The notes: a model not told the origin generated them from the letters alone. Shown: positions 32,414 to 41,829, numbered from the stretch's first letter. The stretch is DNA of 64,000 nt from Pseudomonas furukawaii (GCF_002355475.1 NZ_AP014862.1:3658001-3722000); one strand, 5' to 3'. Numbers and translations are program-made.

Positions 32414-32655
32414 GCTTTGTCACCCTCGATAAGGGGACGCCATCGGCGTGGACACCCGCAGGTTCACCAGTCCTGGCACAGCGACTGAAGTCACCAAGGA
32501 TCCCGCGCAGATAGTCCGGGCACCAGCCCGGTTGCCCCTGCTGGTCATCTGTATATTTTTTCGATAAGGAGCGCGGCTTTGTGGGCTGCATTCCTGGTTT
32601 TACTGCGACGCCGGCCTGAACCGGCGCCACAGGTGTTGCGGGTACAGCAGTCGAA

Positions 32656-33372
32656 TCAGGTACCGCTCTGCAGCAGCATGTTACGTACGTGACCGATGGC
32701 CTTGGTGGGGTTCAGACCCTTGGGGCAAACGTTCACGCAGTTCATGATGCCGCGGCAACGGAACACGCTGAACGGGTCATCCAGCGCGGCCAGTCGCTCT
32801 TCGGTCTTGGTGTCGCGGCTGTCGGCCAGGAAGCGATAGGCCTGCAGCAGCGCAGCGGGACCGAGGAACTTGTCGGGGTTCCACCAGAAGGACGGGCAGG
32901 AGGTCGAGCAGCAAGCGCACAGGATGCACTCGTACAGGCCGTCCAGCTTCTCGCGATCTTCCGGAGACTGCAGGCGCTCGATGGCCGGGGCCGGCGAGGT
33001 GTTCTGCAGGTAGGGCTGCACCTTCTCGTACTGCTTGTAGAAGATGCTCATATCGACGACCAGGTCACGAATGACCGGCAGACCGGGCAGCGGACGGATG
33101 ACCAGCTTGCCGCCCTTGAGGCCGGCCGCGGACAGCGGAGTGATGCACGCCAGGCCGTTCTTGCCGTTGATGTTCATGCCATCGGAGCCGCACACGCCCT
33201 CGCGGCAGGAACGACGGTAGGAGAAACCCTCGTCCTGTTCCTTGATCAGGGCCAGTACGTCAAGAACCATCACGTCCTTGCCGTCGGTGTCGATCTGGAA
33301 GTCCTGCATGGTCGGAGCGCTGTCGCGCTCCGGGTTGTAGCGGTAGACGCTAACGGTGAGAGTCTTGGACAT
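32656..33372 (-). CDS. sdhB: succinate dehydrogenase iron-sulfur subunit
   Basis: This 238-residue subunit carries electrons from SdhA to ubiquinone through three clusters. The [2Fe-2S] ligands are in SCREGVCGSDG and the following Cys. The [4Fe-4S] ligands are in CILCACCSTSCP and the [3Fe-4S] ligands in CRGIMNCVNVCPKG. The ATG at 33372 was chosen because AAGGG, overlapping the sdhA stop, lies about eight bases upstream; a GTG at 33381 would leave no room for it. Last gene of sdhCDAB. Confidence 0.96.
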   Translation of the reverse strand: MSKTLTVSVYRYNPERDSAPTMQDFQIDTDGKDVMVLDVLALIKEQDEGFSYRRSCREGVCGSDGMNINGKNGLACITPLSAAGLKGGKLVIRPLPGLPVIRDLVVDMSIFYKQYEKVQPYLQNTSPAPAIERLQSPEDREKLDGLYECILCACCSTSCPSFWWNPDKFLGPAALLQAYRFLADSRDTKTEERLAALDDPFSVFRCRGIMNCVNVCPKGLNPTKAIGHVRNMLLQSGT

Positions 33373-33383
33373 GTCTGCCACCC

Positions 33384-35156
33384 TTAATAGGTACGTACTT
33401 TGGGTTCGAAGGCCGGAACGGTCTTCGGCGCGAAGTTGACGGCGCGCTTGGCGACGCGCTTCTCACCCGGGAAGTACAGGGTGTGGCACAGCCAGTTCTC
33501 GTCGTCGCGATCTTCGAAGTCTTCGCGGGCATGGGCACCACGGGACTCCTTGCGAACTTCGGCGGCGATGGCAGTGGCCTCGGCGACTTCCAGCAGGTTC
33601 TGCAACTCCAGCGCTTCGATACGCGCAGTGTTGAAAGCCTGAGACTTGTCGTTGATCTTGACGTTGGCGATGCGGTCGCGCAGCTCGGCGAGCTGGGCGA
33701 TACCCTTCTGCATGTATTCGCCGGTACGGAATACACCGAAGTAGTTCTGCATGCACTGTTGCAGCTCGCGCTTCAGCGGGGCGACTTCCTCGCCACTGGA
33801 GCGCTCGTTGACACCGGCCAGACGCTTGAGGGACAGCTCGATGTCGGTCTCGCTGGCGCCGCGCGCTTCGATACCTTCCTTGAGCGCCTTCTCCAGGTGC
33901 AGACCGGCGGCACGACCGAAGACGACCAGGTCCAGCAGCGAGTTGCCGCCCAGACGGTTGGCACCGTGCACGGATACGCACGCCACCTCACCCACCGCGA
34001 ACAGGCCTTCGACGATGGTGTCGTTGCCGTTGGCGTCCTGAGTGATGGCCTGGCCGTGGATGTTGGTGGCGACGCCACCCATCATGTAGTGGCAGGTCGG
34101 GATAACCGGGATCGGGGCCACCACAGGGTCGACGTGGGCGAAGGTCTTGGACAGTTCGCAGATGCCGGGCAGGCGGCTGTGCAGGACTTCCTCGCCGAGG
34201 TGGTCGAGCTTCAGCAGCACGTGGTCCTTGTTCGGGCCCACGCCGTTGCCGGCGATCACTTCCTTCACCATGGAGCGGGCGACCACGTCGCGACCGGCCA
34301 GGTCCTTGGCGTTCGGAGCGTAACGCTCCATGAAGCGTTCACCGTGGGCGTTGATCAGGTAGCCACCCTCGCCACGGCAACCTTCGGTCACCAGCACGCC
34401 GGCGCCGGCGATGCCGGTCGGGTGGAATTGCCACATTTCGATGTCCTGAACCGGCACACCAGCACGCAGGGCCATGCCCACGCCATCACCCGTATTGATC
34501 AGGGCATTGGTGGTGGAGGCATAGATGCGACCGGCGCCGCCAGTGGCCAGAACCACGGCCTTGGAGCGGATGTAGACGGTTTCGCCGGTCTCGATGCAGA
34601 TGGCGATGATACCGACGACCGCACCATCCTGGTTCTTCACCAGGTCAACGGCGTACCACTCGTTGAGGAACGAGGTGCCGTTCTTCAGGTTGGCCTGGTA
34701 CAGGGTGTGCAGCAGGGCGTGACCGGTACGGTCGGCCGCGGCGCAGGTACGGGCCGCCTGGCCACCCTTGCCGAAGTCCTTGGACTGGCCACCGAACGGA
34801 CGCTGATAGATGCGACCCTGCTCGGTACGGGAGAACGGCAGACCCATGTGCTCGAGCTCGAACACGGCTTCCGGGCCTACGGAGCACATGTATTCGATGG
34901 CGTCCTGGTCACCGATGTAGTCGGAACCCTTGACGGTGTCGTACATGTGCCAGCGCCAGTCGTCGTTCGGGTCGGCCGAAGCGATGGCGCAGGTGATACC
35001 GCCCTGGGCGGACACAGTGTGGGAGCGGGTCGGGAAGACCTTGGTCACCACGGCAGTCTTGTGGCCACCCTGGGCCAGTTGCAGCGCGGCACGCATGCCG
35101 GCGCCGCCGCCACCTACGATGATGGCGTCGAAAGAAAGAGTACGAATGCTAGCCAT
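33384..35156 (-). CDS. sdhA: succinate dehydrogenase flavoprotein subunit
   Basis: This 590-residue subunit oxidises succinate to fumarate with covalent FAD. It has the FAD loop [17 protein letters not shown], the flavin-linked His in [11 protein letters not shown], and catalytic-site sequences HPTGIAG and [14 protein letters not shown]. It follows sdhD after three bases and precedes sdhB by 11 bases, so the operon is tightly packed. Confidence 0.97.
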   Translation of the reverse strand: MASIRTLSFDAIIVGGGGAGMRAALQLAQGGHKTAVVTKVFPTRSHTVSAQGGITCAIASADPNDDWRWHMYDTVKGSDYIGDQDAIEYMCSVGPEAVFELEHMGLPFSRTEQGRIYQRPFGGQSKDFGKGGQAARTCAAADRTGHALLHTLYQANLKNGTSFLNEWYAVDLVKNQDGAVVGIIAICIETGETVYIRSKAVVLATGGAGRIYASTTNALINTGDGVGMALRAGVPVQDIEMWQFHPTGIAGAGVLVTEGCRGEGGYLINAHGERFMERYAPNAKDLAGRDVVARSMVKEVIAGNGVGPNKDHVLLKLDHLGEEVLHSRLPGICELSKTFAHVDPVVAPIPVIPTCHYMMGGVATNIHGQAITQDANGNDTIVEGLFAVGEVACVSVHGANRLGGNSLLDLVVFGRAAGLHLEKALKEGIEARGASETDIELSLKRLAGVNERSSGEEVAPLKRELQQCMQNYFGVFRTGEYMQKGIAQLAELRDRIANVKINDKSQAFNTARIEALELQNLLEVAEATAIAAEVRKESRGAHAREDFEDRDDENWLCHTLYFPGEKRVAKRAVNFAPKTVPAFEPKVRTY

Positions 35157-35159
35157 GAA

Positions 35160-35528
35160 TCACACACCCCAGAGAATCTGCACGCCCCAAACGAAGAATG
35201 CGAACATCGCCATGCCGCATACCGCCTGGAACAGGAAACGCACGACAGTCGCCGCCTTGCCCAGCGCCATGGGCGTCAGGTAGTCGGTGGAGATGGTCCA
35301 CATGCCGACCCAGGCGTGGACGCTCAGGGCGACCAGGGCCAGCAGACTGAAGATACGCATCGCGGTGTGGGAGAACAGACCATGCCATTCGGCGTAGGTC
35401 AGCCCCGGATTGGCCACGAGGTAGCCAAGCAGAAAGAGGAAATAAGCCGCGAGAACGACCGCAGAGACACGCTGGGCCATCCAGTCGTAGAGGCCCGAAC
35501 GCGAGAAGTTCGTGACGTTGGTTACCAT
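35160..35528 (-). CDS. sdhD: succinate dehydrogenase membrane anchor subunit
   Basis: This 122-residue protein has three transmembrane helices and anchors SdhAB, contributing to the heme b and ubiquinone sites. HAWVGMWTISTDYL carries the conserved His and Tyr/Asp. The ATG at 35528 overlaps the end of sdhC by seven bases (35522-35528), which indicates translational coupling. Confidence 0.93.
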   Translation of the reverse strand: MVTNVTNFSRSGLYDWMAQRVSAVVLAAYFLFLLGYLVANPGLTYAEWHGLFSHTAMRIFSLLALVALSVHAWVGMWTISTDYLTPMALGKAATVVRFLFQAVCGMAMFAFFVWGVQILWGV

Positions 35529-35896
35529 ACCCACACCCCCAGCAGCACGATCAGCACCGCAGATACTACGATGACGATTTTCGAGCCCAGCTTGCCGCCC
35601 TCGAGCGTCTCGCCGACGCCCGCATCCATTACCAGGTGGCGCACGCCGGCGACCAGGTGGTAAAGCAGAGCGGACAGGAGGCCCCAAATCACAAACTTGG
35701 CCAGCGGACTGGTCAGGCACGCCTTGACCTGCTCGAAGCCTTCCTCGGAGCTCAGCGACTTGTCGAGTGCAAAGAGCAGCACGGCAATGCCGAAGAAGAG
35801 GATGACGCCAGAGATACGATGCAGGATGGACGTGTAAGCAGTGATGGGGAGTTTGATGGTCCTGAGATCTAGGTTTACAGGTCGTTGGCTATTCAC
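35522..35896 (-). CDS. sdhC: succinate dehydrogenase cytochrome b556 subunit
   Basis: This 124-residue membrane subunit has three helices. SILHRISGVIL and LYHLVAGVRHL carry the quinone-site Ser/Arg and the heme-ligand His. The only in-frame start is a GTG at 35896, which has no ribosome site. A better placed GTG at 35910 (AGGGG seven bases upstream) is one base out of frame because of a run of eight A residues. It encodes only M-K-K-K-P and stops in a GTGA overlap with the sdhC start. Either translation is coupled through this leader peptide, or the A run is a base short and the protein starts at 35910. Confidence 0.9.
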   Translation of the reverse strand: MNSQRPVNLDLRTIKLPITAYTSILHRISGVILFFGIAVLLFALDKSLSSEEGFEQVKACLTSPLAKFVIWGLLSALLYHLVAGVRHLVMDAGVGETLEGGKLGSKIVIVVSAVLIVLLGVWVW

Positions 35897-35910
35897 GGCT
35901 TTTTTTTCAC
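35893..35910 (-). CDS. possible five-codon leader peptide overlapping the sdhC start
   Basis: GTG at 35910 is preceded at seven bases by AGGGG (35922-35918) and followed by AAA AAA AAG CCG TGA. The stop overlaps the sdhC GTG by the sequence GTGA. It would deliver ribosomes to the poorly preceded sdhC start. An assembly error in the A8 run is the alternative. Confidence 0.35.
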   Translation of the reverse strand: MKKKP

Positions 35911-36028
35911 ACTGAGGCCCCTAACAAACAGGGCAAGTTGTCGGGAAGTGCACTGATCAGGTACCCCTCACCAAAGGGAGTGCCGACCTCCAGAATATGG
36001 GCCCGAGGCCCCTGGCGATCGGGCGCTG

Positions 36029-36057
36029 AGTATAGACAGTTAGCTGACTAATGACAA
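36029..36057 (-). promoter_or_regulatory. sigma-70 promoter of sdhCDAB
   Basis: TTGTCA (36057-36052) and TATACT (36034-36029) on the minus strand are spaced by exactly 17 bases. Transcription should start near 36022, giving a leader of about 110-125 bases before sdhC. Confidence 0.75.
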
Positions 36058-36172
36058 TGCGAAGGCCTGCCCCCAAAAGCGGATTGCACTGCCTATATAA
36101 AAGGCGTAAATAGCCCCCTTTTTTTCGTCGAAAACCCCACGCAAACCCTGCTGCCACATGGGTTTCTTCAAA

Positions 36173-36200
36173 TTGACATTCGAATTTATCGCTCTATAGT
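36173..36200 (+). promoter_or_regulatory. sigma-70 promoter of gltA
   Basis: TTGACA (36173-36178) and TATAGT (36195-36200) are spaced by 16 bases, with a perfect -35. Transcription should start near 36207, about 50 bases before the gltA ATG. Confidence 0.82.
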
Positions 36201-36258
36201 GTCCCGGGCCCTGCGTGGGGGGCTGTCTGATGATTTCAAGCATAACTAGGAGGCCGCT

Positions 36259-37551
36259 ATGGCTGACAAAAAAGCGCAGTTGATCATCGAGGGCGCTGCC
36301 CCCGTAGAGCTGCCCGTTCTGTCCGGAACCATGGGACCCGATGTAGTCGATGTGCGGGGCCTGACCTCCACGGGCTGCTTCACCTTTGATCCTGGCTTTA
36401 TGTCGACCGCCTCTTGCGAGTCGAAGATCACCTACATCGACGGCGACAAGGGCGTTCTGCTGCACCGTGGCTATCCGATCGAGCAACTGGCGGAAAAGTC
36501 CGATTACCTGGAAACCTGCTACCTGCTGCTGAACGGCGAACTGCCCAACGCAGAGGAGAAAGCCAAGTTCGTCAGCACCATCAAGAACCACACCATGGTT
36601 CACGAGCAGCTGAAGAGCTTCTTCAACGGCTTCCGCCGCGACGCCCATCCGATGGCGATCATGTGCGGCGTAGTGGGCGCTCTGTCCGCCTTCTACCACG
36701 ACTCCCTCGACATCAATAACCCGCAGCACCGCGAAGTCTCGGCGATGCGCCTGGTCGCCAAGATGCCGACCATCGCGGCAATGGCCTACAAGTACTCCAT
36801 GGGCCAGCCCATGATGTACCCGCGTAACGACCTGAACTACGCGGAAAACTTCCTGCACATGATGTTCAACACCCCGGCCGAGATCAAACCGATCAGCCCG
36901 GTGCTGGCCAAGGCGATGGACCGCATCTTCATCCTCCACGCCGACCACGAGCAGAACGCTTCGACCTCCACCGTACGCCTGGCGGGCTCGTCCGGCGCCA
37001 ACCCCTTCGCCTGCATCGCGGCCGGCATCGCGGCCCTCTGGGGCCCGGCTCACGGCGGTGCGAACGAAGCCGTACTGAGCATGCTCGACGAAATCGGCGA
37101 CGTGTCCAACATCGACAAGTTCATCGCCAAGGCGAAGGACAAGAACGATCCGTTCAAGCTGATGGGCTTCGGCCACCGCGTCTACAAGAACTTCGACCCG
37201 CGCGCCAAGGTCATGAAGCAGACCTGCGACGAAGTCCTGGCCGAACTGGGCATCAACGACCCGCAGCTGGAACTGGCGATGAAGCTCGACGAGATCGCGC
37301 GCAACGATCCTTATTTCAAGGAGCGCAACCTGTATCCGAACGTCGACTTCTACTCGGGCATCATCCTGAAGGCCATCGGCATTCCGACCAGCATGTTCAC
37401 CGTGATCTTCGCCCTGGCACGCACCGTGGGCTGGATCTCCCACTGGAAGGAAATGCTCTCCGGCCCGTACAAGATCGGCCGCCCGCGCCAGCTGTACACC
37501 GGCCACCAGGCCCGCGACTTCGTCGAACTCGACGCCCGCAAACAGGCCTGA
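36259..37551 (+). CDS. gltA: citrate synthase (type II)
   Basis: GltA condenses acetyl-CoA and oxaloacetate, the entry step of the TCA cycle. The 430-residue protein has the catalytic His residues in [11 protein letters not shown] and [15 protein letters not shown] (H306), and D363 in PNVDFYSG. The N-terminal extension of about 45 residues is typical of the NADH-sensitive hexameric type. Its ribosome site is AGGAGG. It is divergent from sdhCDAB and ends at a strong terminator. Confidence 0.97.
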   Translation: MADKKAQLIIEGAAPVELPVLSGTMGPDVVDVRGLTSTGCFTFDPGFMSTASCESKITYIDGDKGVLLHRGYPIEQLAEKSDYLETCYLLLNGELPNAEEKAKFVSTIKNHTMVHEQLKSFFNGFRRDAHPMAIMCGVVGALSAFYHDSLDINNPQHREVSAMRLVAKMPTIAAMAYKYSMGQPMMYPRNDLNYAENFLHMMFNTPAEIKPISPVLAKAMDRIFILHADHEQNASTSTVRLAGSSGANPFACIAAGIAALWGPAHGGANEAVLSMLDEIGDVSNIDKFIAKAKDKNDPFKLMGFGHRVYKNFDPRAKVMKQTCDEVLAELGINDPQLELAMKLDEIARNDPYFKERNLYPNVDFYSGIILKAIGIPTSMFTVIFALARTVGWISHWKEMLSGPYKIGRPRQLYTGHQARDFVELDARKQA

Positions 37552-37562
37552 CGCTGCATATG

Positions 37563-37593
37563 AAAAAGGCTGCCGAAGGGCAGCCTTTTTTAT
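37563..37593. terminator. terminator of gltA, probably bidirectional
   Basis: The stem AAGGCTGCC/GGCAGCCTT (37566-37587) has a GAAG loop and is followed by TTTTTTATTTT on the plus strand. The A run before it gives a T run on the minus strand, so it can also end the converging START-domain gene. Confidence 0.9.
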
Positions 37594-37604
37594 TTTCTCT
37601 TCGC

Positions 37605-38207
37605 CTAACGGCGCTCGGCACGCTCGCGCATCGCCTTCAGGGTGTTGAAAGGTGCATCCACCACGAAGCTGTTGGCCAGCCAGGAAGGCACGCTTCCACC
37701 CGGCTCGGTATGGAGCTGATAGGTCACCTCTACCTCTCCCACCCCCTTGGGTTCCAGCTTCCAGAAGCCGCTGACCTCCGCCACCCGCACATAGCCCGCC
37801 GCCTCGGGCAGGTAGGCGGGAACCCCTTCGAGGACACGGGTGACACTGCCATCCGCCCCGAGCTGCGAAACGACATGGATCACCGAATCCCTCGGCGTCA
37901 CCGGCCAGGGCGTGTTGAAGCGGGTATAGGTCCAGCTCTGGTCGCCCTCGGCCTTCAGGAGCTTCTGGTCCTTGCACTCATGGATCCACGCGCAGGAACC
38001 GCTTACATCCTCCTGCAACGCACGCAGGGTGGCGATATCGGTCTTCATGATCGCGACGCCACGGTAAGCCTTGTACCTGGATCCCGGTACCTCGGCGAGA
38101 TAGACCCTGATGCCATCTTCATCCTTGGCCAGCTTCCAGTCCTCGGCATGGGCAGCGGGAGCCACCAACACCCCCAGCATCGACATTGCCACCAGGCTGT
38201 TTCTCAT
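37605..38207 (-). CDS. exported START domain protein
   Basis: This is a 200-residue protein with a signal peptide (MRNSLVAMSMLGVLVAPAAHA). A lipid-binding START-like domain follows, with WKLAKDEDGIRVYLAEVPGSRYKAYRG, RFNTPWPVTPRDSV and GFWKLEPKG. Such bacterial proteins are presumed to bind a hydrophobic ligand in the periplasm; the ligand is unknown. The start follows AGGAGAG. It converges on gltA and shares its terminator. Confidence 0.82.
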   Translation of the reverse strand: MRNSLVAMSMLGVLVAPAAHAEDWKLAKDEDGIRVYLAEVPGSRYKAYRGVAIMKTDIATLRALQEDVSGSCAWIHECKDQKLLKAEGDQSWTYTRFNTPWPVTPRDSVIHVVSQLGADGSVTRVLEGVPAYLPEAAGYVRVAEVSGFWKLEPKGVGEVEVTYQLHTEPGGSVPSWLANSFVVDAPFNTLKAMRERAERR

Positions 38208-38254
38208 GCTCTCTCCTTGATCATCGCGACCGGCGCTTCGCCGACCCAAGGCAT

Positions 38255-38512
38255 TCATGCCGCCGAAGTCGCCTGCTCCAGCCAGCCTAACAGACGGATG
38301 GCGTCCTCCCGACTGTCGCCACAGACTTCGGGATCGGCATCGAAATCTCCACAGACCTGGGGGCGACGGGGATCGCCGAACAACTGACAGAGATGCTCGA
38401 CGGACAGGTGCAGACAACGCTCACCCGCCGGCTTGCCTGCGGGCATGCCAGGAATCGGAGAACTGATGGACGGCGCGATGCAGCAGGCACCACAGCCTGG
38501 ACGGCACTTCAT
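38255..38512 (-). CDS. YkgJ family cysteine cluster protein
   Basis: This small 85-residue protein has the YkgJ-type cysteine pattern CRPGCGACC at the start, then RCLHL, LCQLF and QVCGDF. The eight or so Cys residues suggest binding of a Zn ion or an Fe-S cluster. No function is established for the family. It lies between the START-domain gene and the gene for the GH31-like protein, all on the minus strand. Confidence 0.82.
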   Translation of the reverse strand: MKCRPGCGACCIAPSISSPIPGMPAGKPAGERCLHLSVEHLCQLFGDPRRPQVCGDFDADPEVCGDSREDAIRLLGWLEQATSAA

Positions 38513-38556
38513 GGTGGGAACCTCGGGCGACGGTGTGAACGGCGGGACGGGATATT

Positions 38557-39402
38557 TTAATCGGGAGCGGGCCGCCTTGGCAGTGCCCTCTCCACCGCAT
38601 CCCGATGGCCCAGCAGTTCGGCCGGGCTGTCACCGATGAGGAAATACGCCACCAGCCGACCCTCGCGGACCTCCAGACCGACGCGTCGCGGATCACGCAG
38701 GTCCAACACCTGGCTGGCCGCCGACAGACTGTGGAAGCCCCGCAGCCGCGACGTCAGGTAGAAGGCACCGGGCGCGCCCTCCTCCCCGCCGCGCCCGGCC
38801 ACGACCAGGCGCTGACCGGACAGGCTGCGGGAGATACCCGAGGCGTCGACGCCGAAGACCGCTTCCCCCGGATCGCGCACCCAACCCAAGTAGAGTCGAT
38901 TGAGCTCGGGCGCCTCCAAGGCAACGGTCAGCGCTATCCCGCGCGTACCGTCGTCCTCCAGGACGAGCTCATAAGGGGCCGTGTGCCCGTCGTCGCAGCG
39001 CACATGCCCCTTCAGCCGCAACCTCGTCCCCTGCCGCTCGAAAGACTCCAGGCTCTGCTCGCGACACAAGAGCTCGCGGCGCTCCCAGGCACCGCCCTCC
39101 CCTCGCCCGATCCCGGCAGCCAGGAAGCCGCCCTCGACGCGCCAGAGCACCCGATCCGGCTGCGCAACCGGATGGACCTCGAATCCACTGCCGAGCCAGG
39201 ACAACCGATAGCGCCCGAAATCGAAGTCACGGGGCACCGCGAACGCCGGTGGCCGGTGGAGCTCGGCGATTACCGGCGCCTTCTGCCAGGCGTCAACGCC
39301 CCGGAGCACGGCGAGGGTCACAGCGAGCAACACCAGCAACGAGAAACCGGCGGTACGCAGGGTGCCGGCGGAGCCTCTCTTTCCTTGCAATTCAGCACCC
39401 AT
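38557..39402 (-). CDS. membrane-anchored protein resembling a GH31 N-terminal domain, no catalytic domain
   Basis: This 281-residue protein has one N-terminal membrane helix (about residues 17-36) and an outward soluble domain. The C-terminal half, with AVFGVDASGISRSLSGQRL, GAFYLTSRLRGFHSL, DLRDPRRVGLEVREGRL and AYFLIGDSPAELLG, has the motif order of the galactose-mutarotase-like N-terminal domain of GH31 glycosidases. In those enzymes a (beta/alpha)8 catalytic barrel follows; here the protein stops. A non-enzymatic or sugar-sensing role would be inference. If the likeness is spurious, it is a conserved protein of unknown function. Confidence 0.5.
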   Translation of the reverse strand: MGAELQGKRGSAGTLRTAGFSLLVLLAVTLAVLRGVDAWQKAPVIAELHRPPAFAVPRDFDFGRYRLSWLGSGFEVHPVAQPDRVLWRVEGGFLAAGIGRGEGGAWERRELLCREQSLESFERQGTRLRLKGHVRCDDGHTAPYELVLEDDGTRGIALTVALEAPELNRLYLGWVRDPGEAVFGVDASGISRSLSGQRLVVAGRGGEEGAPGAFYLTSRLRGFHSLSAASQVLDLRDPRRVGLEVREGRLVAYFLIGDSPAELLGHRDAVERALPRRPAPD

Positions 39403-39438
39403 TAGGCTTGCGCATCCCCCTCACAAGAGCCTTCGATC

Positions 39439-39780
39439 ATGCCGGTATGGATGCAGACCGCCGCCCTGCTCACCCTGTCCAATGTCTTCATGACCTTCGC
39501 CTGGTACGGACACCTCAAGAGCCTCAACACCAAGCCCTGGATAATCGCCGCCCTCGTCAGCTGGGGCATCGCCCTCTTCGAGTACCTGCTGATGGTGCCG
39601 GCCAACCGGATCGGCTACACGGAACTGTCGGTCGGCCAGCTGAAGATCATGCAGGAGGTCATCACCCTGGCGGTCTTCGTTCCGTTCAGCGTCCTCTACC
39701 TGCAACAGCCCCTGAAGCTGGACTACCTGTGGGCGGGGTTATGCATGCTGGGCGCCGTCTACTTCATTTTCCGCAGCTAG
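39439..39780 (+). CDS. DUF486 family membrane protein
   Basis: This 113-residue protein has four hydrophobic helices and the family features FMTFAWYGHLK, WGIALFEYLLMVPANRIG and LKIMQEVITLAVF. DUF486 proteins resemble small DMT-type transporters, but no substrate is established. The ATG at 39439 was used; another in-frame start a few codons later is possible. Confidence 0.85.
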   Translation: MPVWMQTAALLTLSNVFMTFAWYGHLKSLNTKPWIIAALVSWGIALFEYLLMVPANRIGYTELSVGQLKIMQEVITLAVFVPFSVLYLQQPLKLDYLWAGLCMLGAVYFIFRS

Positions 39781-39915
39781 GCTCGCCTGCGCTTCGGCCG
39801 TGCGTTGTCAGAAATCGGCTCAGACTGCTCATTAACCATCGTCAACTCCGCGTCTTCGCCGATTTCTTCCTAGCCTGACTCTTGCTCTGCGGCCTAAGGC
39901 CCGATATCTCTCCCG

Positions 39916-40788
39916 CTACGCCGGTTTTTTCAGGCGGGCGATCAGGCTGGAGGTGTCCCAACGGCCGCCGCCCATGGCCTGGACCTCGGCGTAGAACTGA
40001 TCCACCAGCGCGGTGACGGGCAACTGTGCGCCGTTGCGCTGGGCCTCCTCCAGCACGATGCCGAGGTCCTTGCGCATCCAGTCCACGGCGAAACCGAAGT
40101 TGAACGCCCCCTCCAGCATGGTCTGGTGGCGGTGCTCCAACTGCCAGGACTGGGCGGCACCCTTGCTGATCACCTCCATCGCAGCCTTGGCATCGAGCCC
40201 GGCACACTGGGCGAAATGCAGGGCCTCGGCCAGCCCCTGGAGCAGGCCGCCGACGCAGATCTGGTTCACCATCTTGGTCAATTGACCACTGCCCACCGGC
40301 CCCATGAGCCGGGTCAGCTTGGCGTAGGCCTCCATCACCGGCGCGGCCCTGTCGTAGAACGCCGGGTCGCCGCCCACCATCACCGAGAGCATCCCGGCCT
40401 CCGCGCCGGCCTGACCACCGGACACCGGCGCATCGAGGAAGCCCACCTCGCGCTCGGCGGCCAACGCAGCCAGCTCACGCGCGGCATCGGCCGACGCCGT
40501 GGTGTGGTCCACCAGCACCGAACCGGGCGCCATGCCGGCCAGGGCGCCGTCCTCGCCCAGCAAGACCGCTCGCAGGTCGTCGTCATCGACCACGCAGACC
40601 ATGACGAACTCCGCCCCCGCCGCCGCCTCTCTCGGGGTGTCGCAGGCCTCACCGGCAAACTCGTCGCACCAGAGCTTCAATCGGCCCTTGCTGCGGTTGT
40701 AGACGCGCACCGAATGCCCTTCACAGGCCAGGTGCCCGGCCATGTTGAAACCCATGACCCCCAGACCGAGGAACGCTACTTCAGCCAT
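39916..40788 (-). CDS. NAD(P)-dependent beta-hydroxyacid dehydrogenase (3-hydroxyisobutyrate dehydrogenase family)
   Basis: This 290-residue protein has an N-terminal Rossmann fold (AFLGLGVMGFNMAGHL) and the substrate motif DAPVSGGQAGAEAG. The catalytic Lys is in GSGQLTKMVNQ, the pattern of 3-hydroxyisobutyrate and tartronate-semialdehyde reductases. AGGAGAAG precedes the ATG at 40788. No valine-degradation or glyoxylate genes adjoin it, so its true substrate is uncertain. It is divergent from the exonuclease gene. Confidence 0.85.
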   Translation of the reverse strand: MAEVAFLGLGVMGFNMAGHLACEGHSVRVYNRSKGRLKLWCDEFAGEACDTPREAAAGAEFVMVCVVDDDDLRAVLLGEDGALAGMAPGSVLVDHTTASADAARELAALAAEREVGFLDAPVSGGQAGAEAGMLSVMVGGDPAFYDRAAPVMEAYAKLTRLMGPVGSGQLTKMVNQICVGGLLQGLAEALHFAQCAGLDAKAAMEVISKGAAQSWQLEHRHQTMLEGAFNFGFAVDWMRKDLGIVLEEAQRNGAQLPVTALVDQFYAEVQAMGGGRWDTSSLIARLKKPA

Positions 40789-40903
40789 TGTTCTTCTCCT
40801 TCGTCGACCTGCAGAAAAGCCTAACACGCCGTTTGCCGGCCGGCGAAAGCACCACCATACTCGCACCCAGGCCGGACTCGCCGCCCTCGCCAAGGAGAAC
40901 AAC

Positions 40904-41446
40904 ATGCCGCACTGGCTGGTCATCGACCTGGAAGCCACCACCGAGGAAGGTGGCTGGCCACTGGAAGAAATGGAGATCATCGAGATCGGCGCTTCCCTGG
41001 TCCGAGCGGACGGCCATGAAGTGGATCATTTCCAGCGCTTCGTTCGCCCGCTCAGGCGTCCGTGCCTCACCGGCTTCTGCCGCCAGCTCACCCATATCAG
41101 CCAGGCCGACGTGGACGGCGCCGCCAGCCTTCCACAGGTCTGGCAGGCATTCGAACGCTGGCTCGGCCACCACCGCCCGCGCCTGGTGGGCTGGGCCAGT
41201 TGGGGGGACTACGACCGTCGCCAGCTGGAACAGGAATGGCGGCTTCACCAACTGGACAGCTTGCTGGCCGCCACCCCGCACCTGAACCTGAAGCAGCGCT
41301 TCGCCGAAGCGCGCCAGCTCGGCCGCGCCGTGGGCCTGCATGCGGCACTGCAACTGGCGGGCCTGAGCTTCCAGGGCCAGCAACATCGGGCGCTGGAAGA
41401 TGCCCGCAATACCGCGCGCCTGTTGCCATTGGTGCTGCCCGCCTGA
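40904..41446 (+). CDS. DEDDh-type 3'-5' exonuclease (ERI/KapD-like)
   Basis: This 180-residue exonuclease begins [19 protein letters not shown], where D-x-E forms the first metal site. It continues with [13 protein letters not shown] and ends with [16 protein letters not shown], giving the His and last Asp of the DEDDh set. This is the ERI-1/KapD branch, which acts on RNA or single-stranded nucleic acid. AAGGAG precedes the start. The target is not visible from context. Confidence 0.85.
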   Translation: MPHWLVIDLEATTEEGGWPLEEMEIIEIGASLVRADGHEVDHFQRFVRPLRRPCLTGFCRQLTHISQADVDGAASLPQVWQAFERWLGHHRPRLVGWASWGDYDRRQLEQEWRLHQLDSLLAATPHLNLKQRFAEARQLGRAVGLHAALQLAGLSFQGQQHRALEDARNTARLLPLVLPA

Positions 41447-41523
41447 ATGTACGGCGACTAGTGACGCTGCAACCGCCCTTGGGCATACTGTCGCCCCTTT
41501 CAGACCCCATCCAGGAGCCCAGC

Positions 41524-41805
41524 ATGTTCAAGGTCAACGAGTACTTCGACGGCACCGTCAAATCCATCGCCTTCGGCATGACCGACGGCCCGGCCACCAT
41601 CGGCGTGATGGCACCTGGCGACTACGAGTTCGGCACCAGCCAGCTGGAGATCATGCACGTGGTCGCCGGCGCCCTGACCGTCAAGCTGCCGGGCAGCGAC
41701 AGCTGGGAGACCTTCGCCGCCGGCAGCCAGTTCACCGTACCGGCCAACAGCAAGTTCCAGCTCAAGGTCGCCCAGGACACCGCCTACCTCTGCGAGTACC
41801 GCTGA
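41524..41805 (+). CDS. ppnP: pyrimidine/purine nucleoside phosphorylase
   Basis: This 93-residue single-domain cupin (formerly DUF1255/UPF0345) begins [17 protein letters not shown] and contains [21 protein letters not shown] and [17 protein letters not shown]. PpnP cleaves many purine and pyrimidine nucleosides with phosphate. The length equals the family norm. It ends just before a strong terminator shared with the converging murB gene. Confidence 0.93.
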   Translation: MFKVNEYFDGTVKSIAFGMTDGPATIGVMAPGDYEFGTSQLEIMHVVAGALTVKLPGSDSWETFAAGSQFTVPANSKFQLKVAQDTAYLCEYR

Positions 41806-41829
41806 GGTCCCGCACGGTCGCGATCCACA

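Larger units (their letters stand above)
35911..36258. other. divergent regulatory region between sdhC and gltA
   Basis: This 348-base gap contains promoters for both directions (36029-36057 minus, 36173-36200 plus) and no gene. The sdh leader RNA, of about 110 bases, contains two copies of the 9-mer AGGGGCCTC (minus strand of 36005-36013 and 35914-35922). The second copy covers the ribosome site ahead of sdhC. A small palindrome (GCCT-N7-AGGC, 36091-36105) lies between the two promoters. Confidence 0.6.

Noticed and set aside
32414-32655. Gap upstream of sucA as a site of a small RNA or riboswitch
   Set aside because: Only a weak six-base stem (CGCCGG/CCGGCG near 32609-32626) and an AT-rich patch near 32551-32565 are visible; no ordered promoter plus terminator for an RNA gene.
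36040-37977. Long open frame on the minus strand opposite gltA
   Set aside because: gltA has intact catalytic residues, promoter, ribosome site and terminator; the antisense frame has none.
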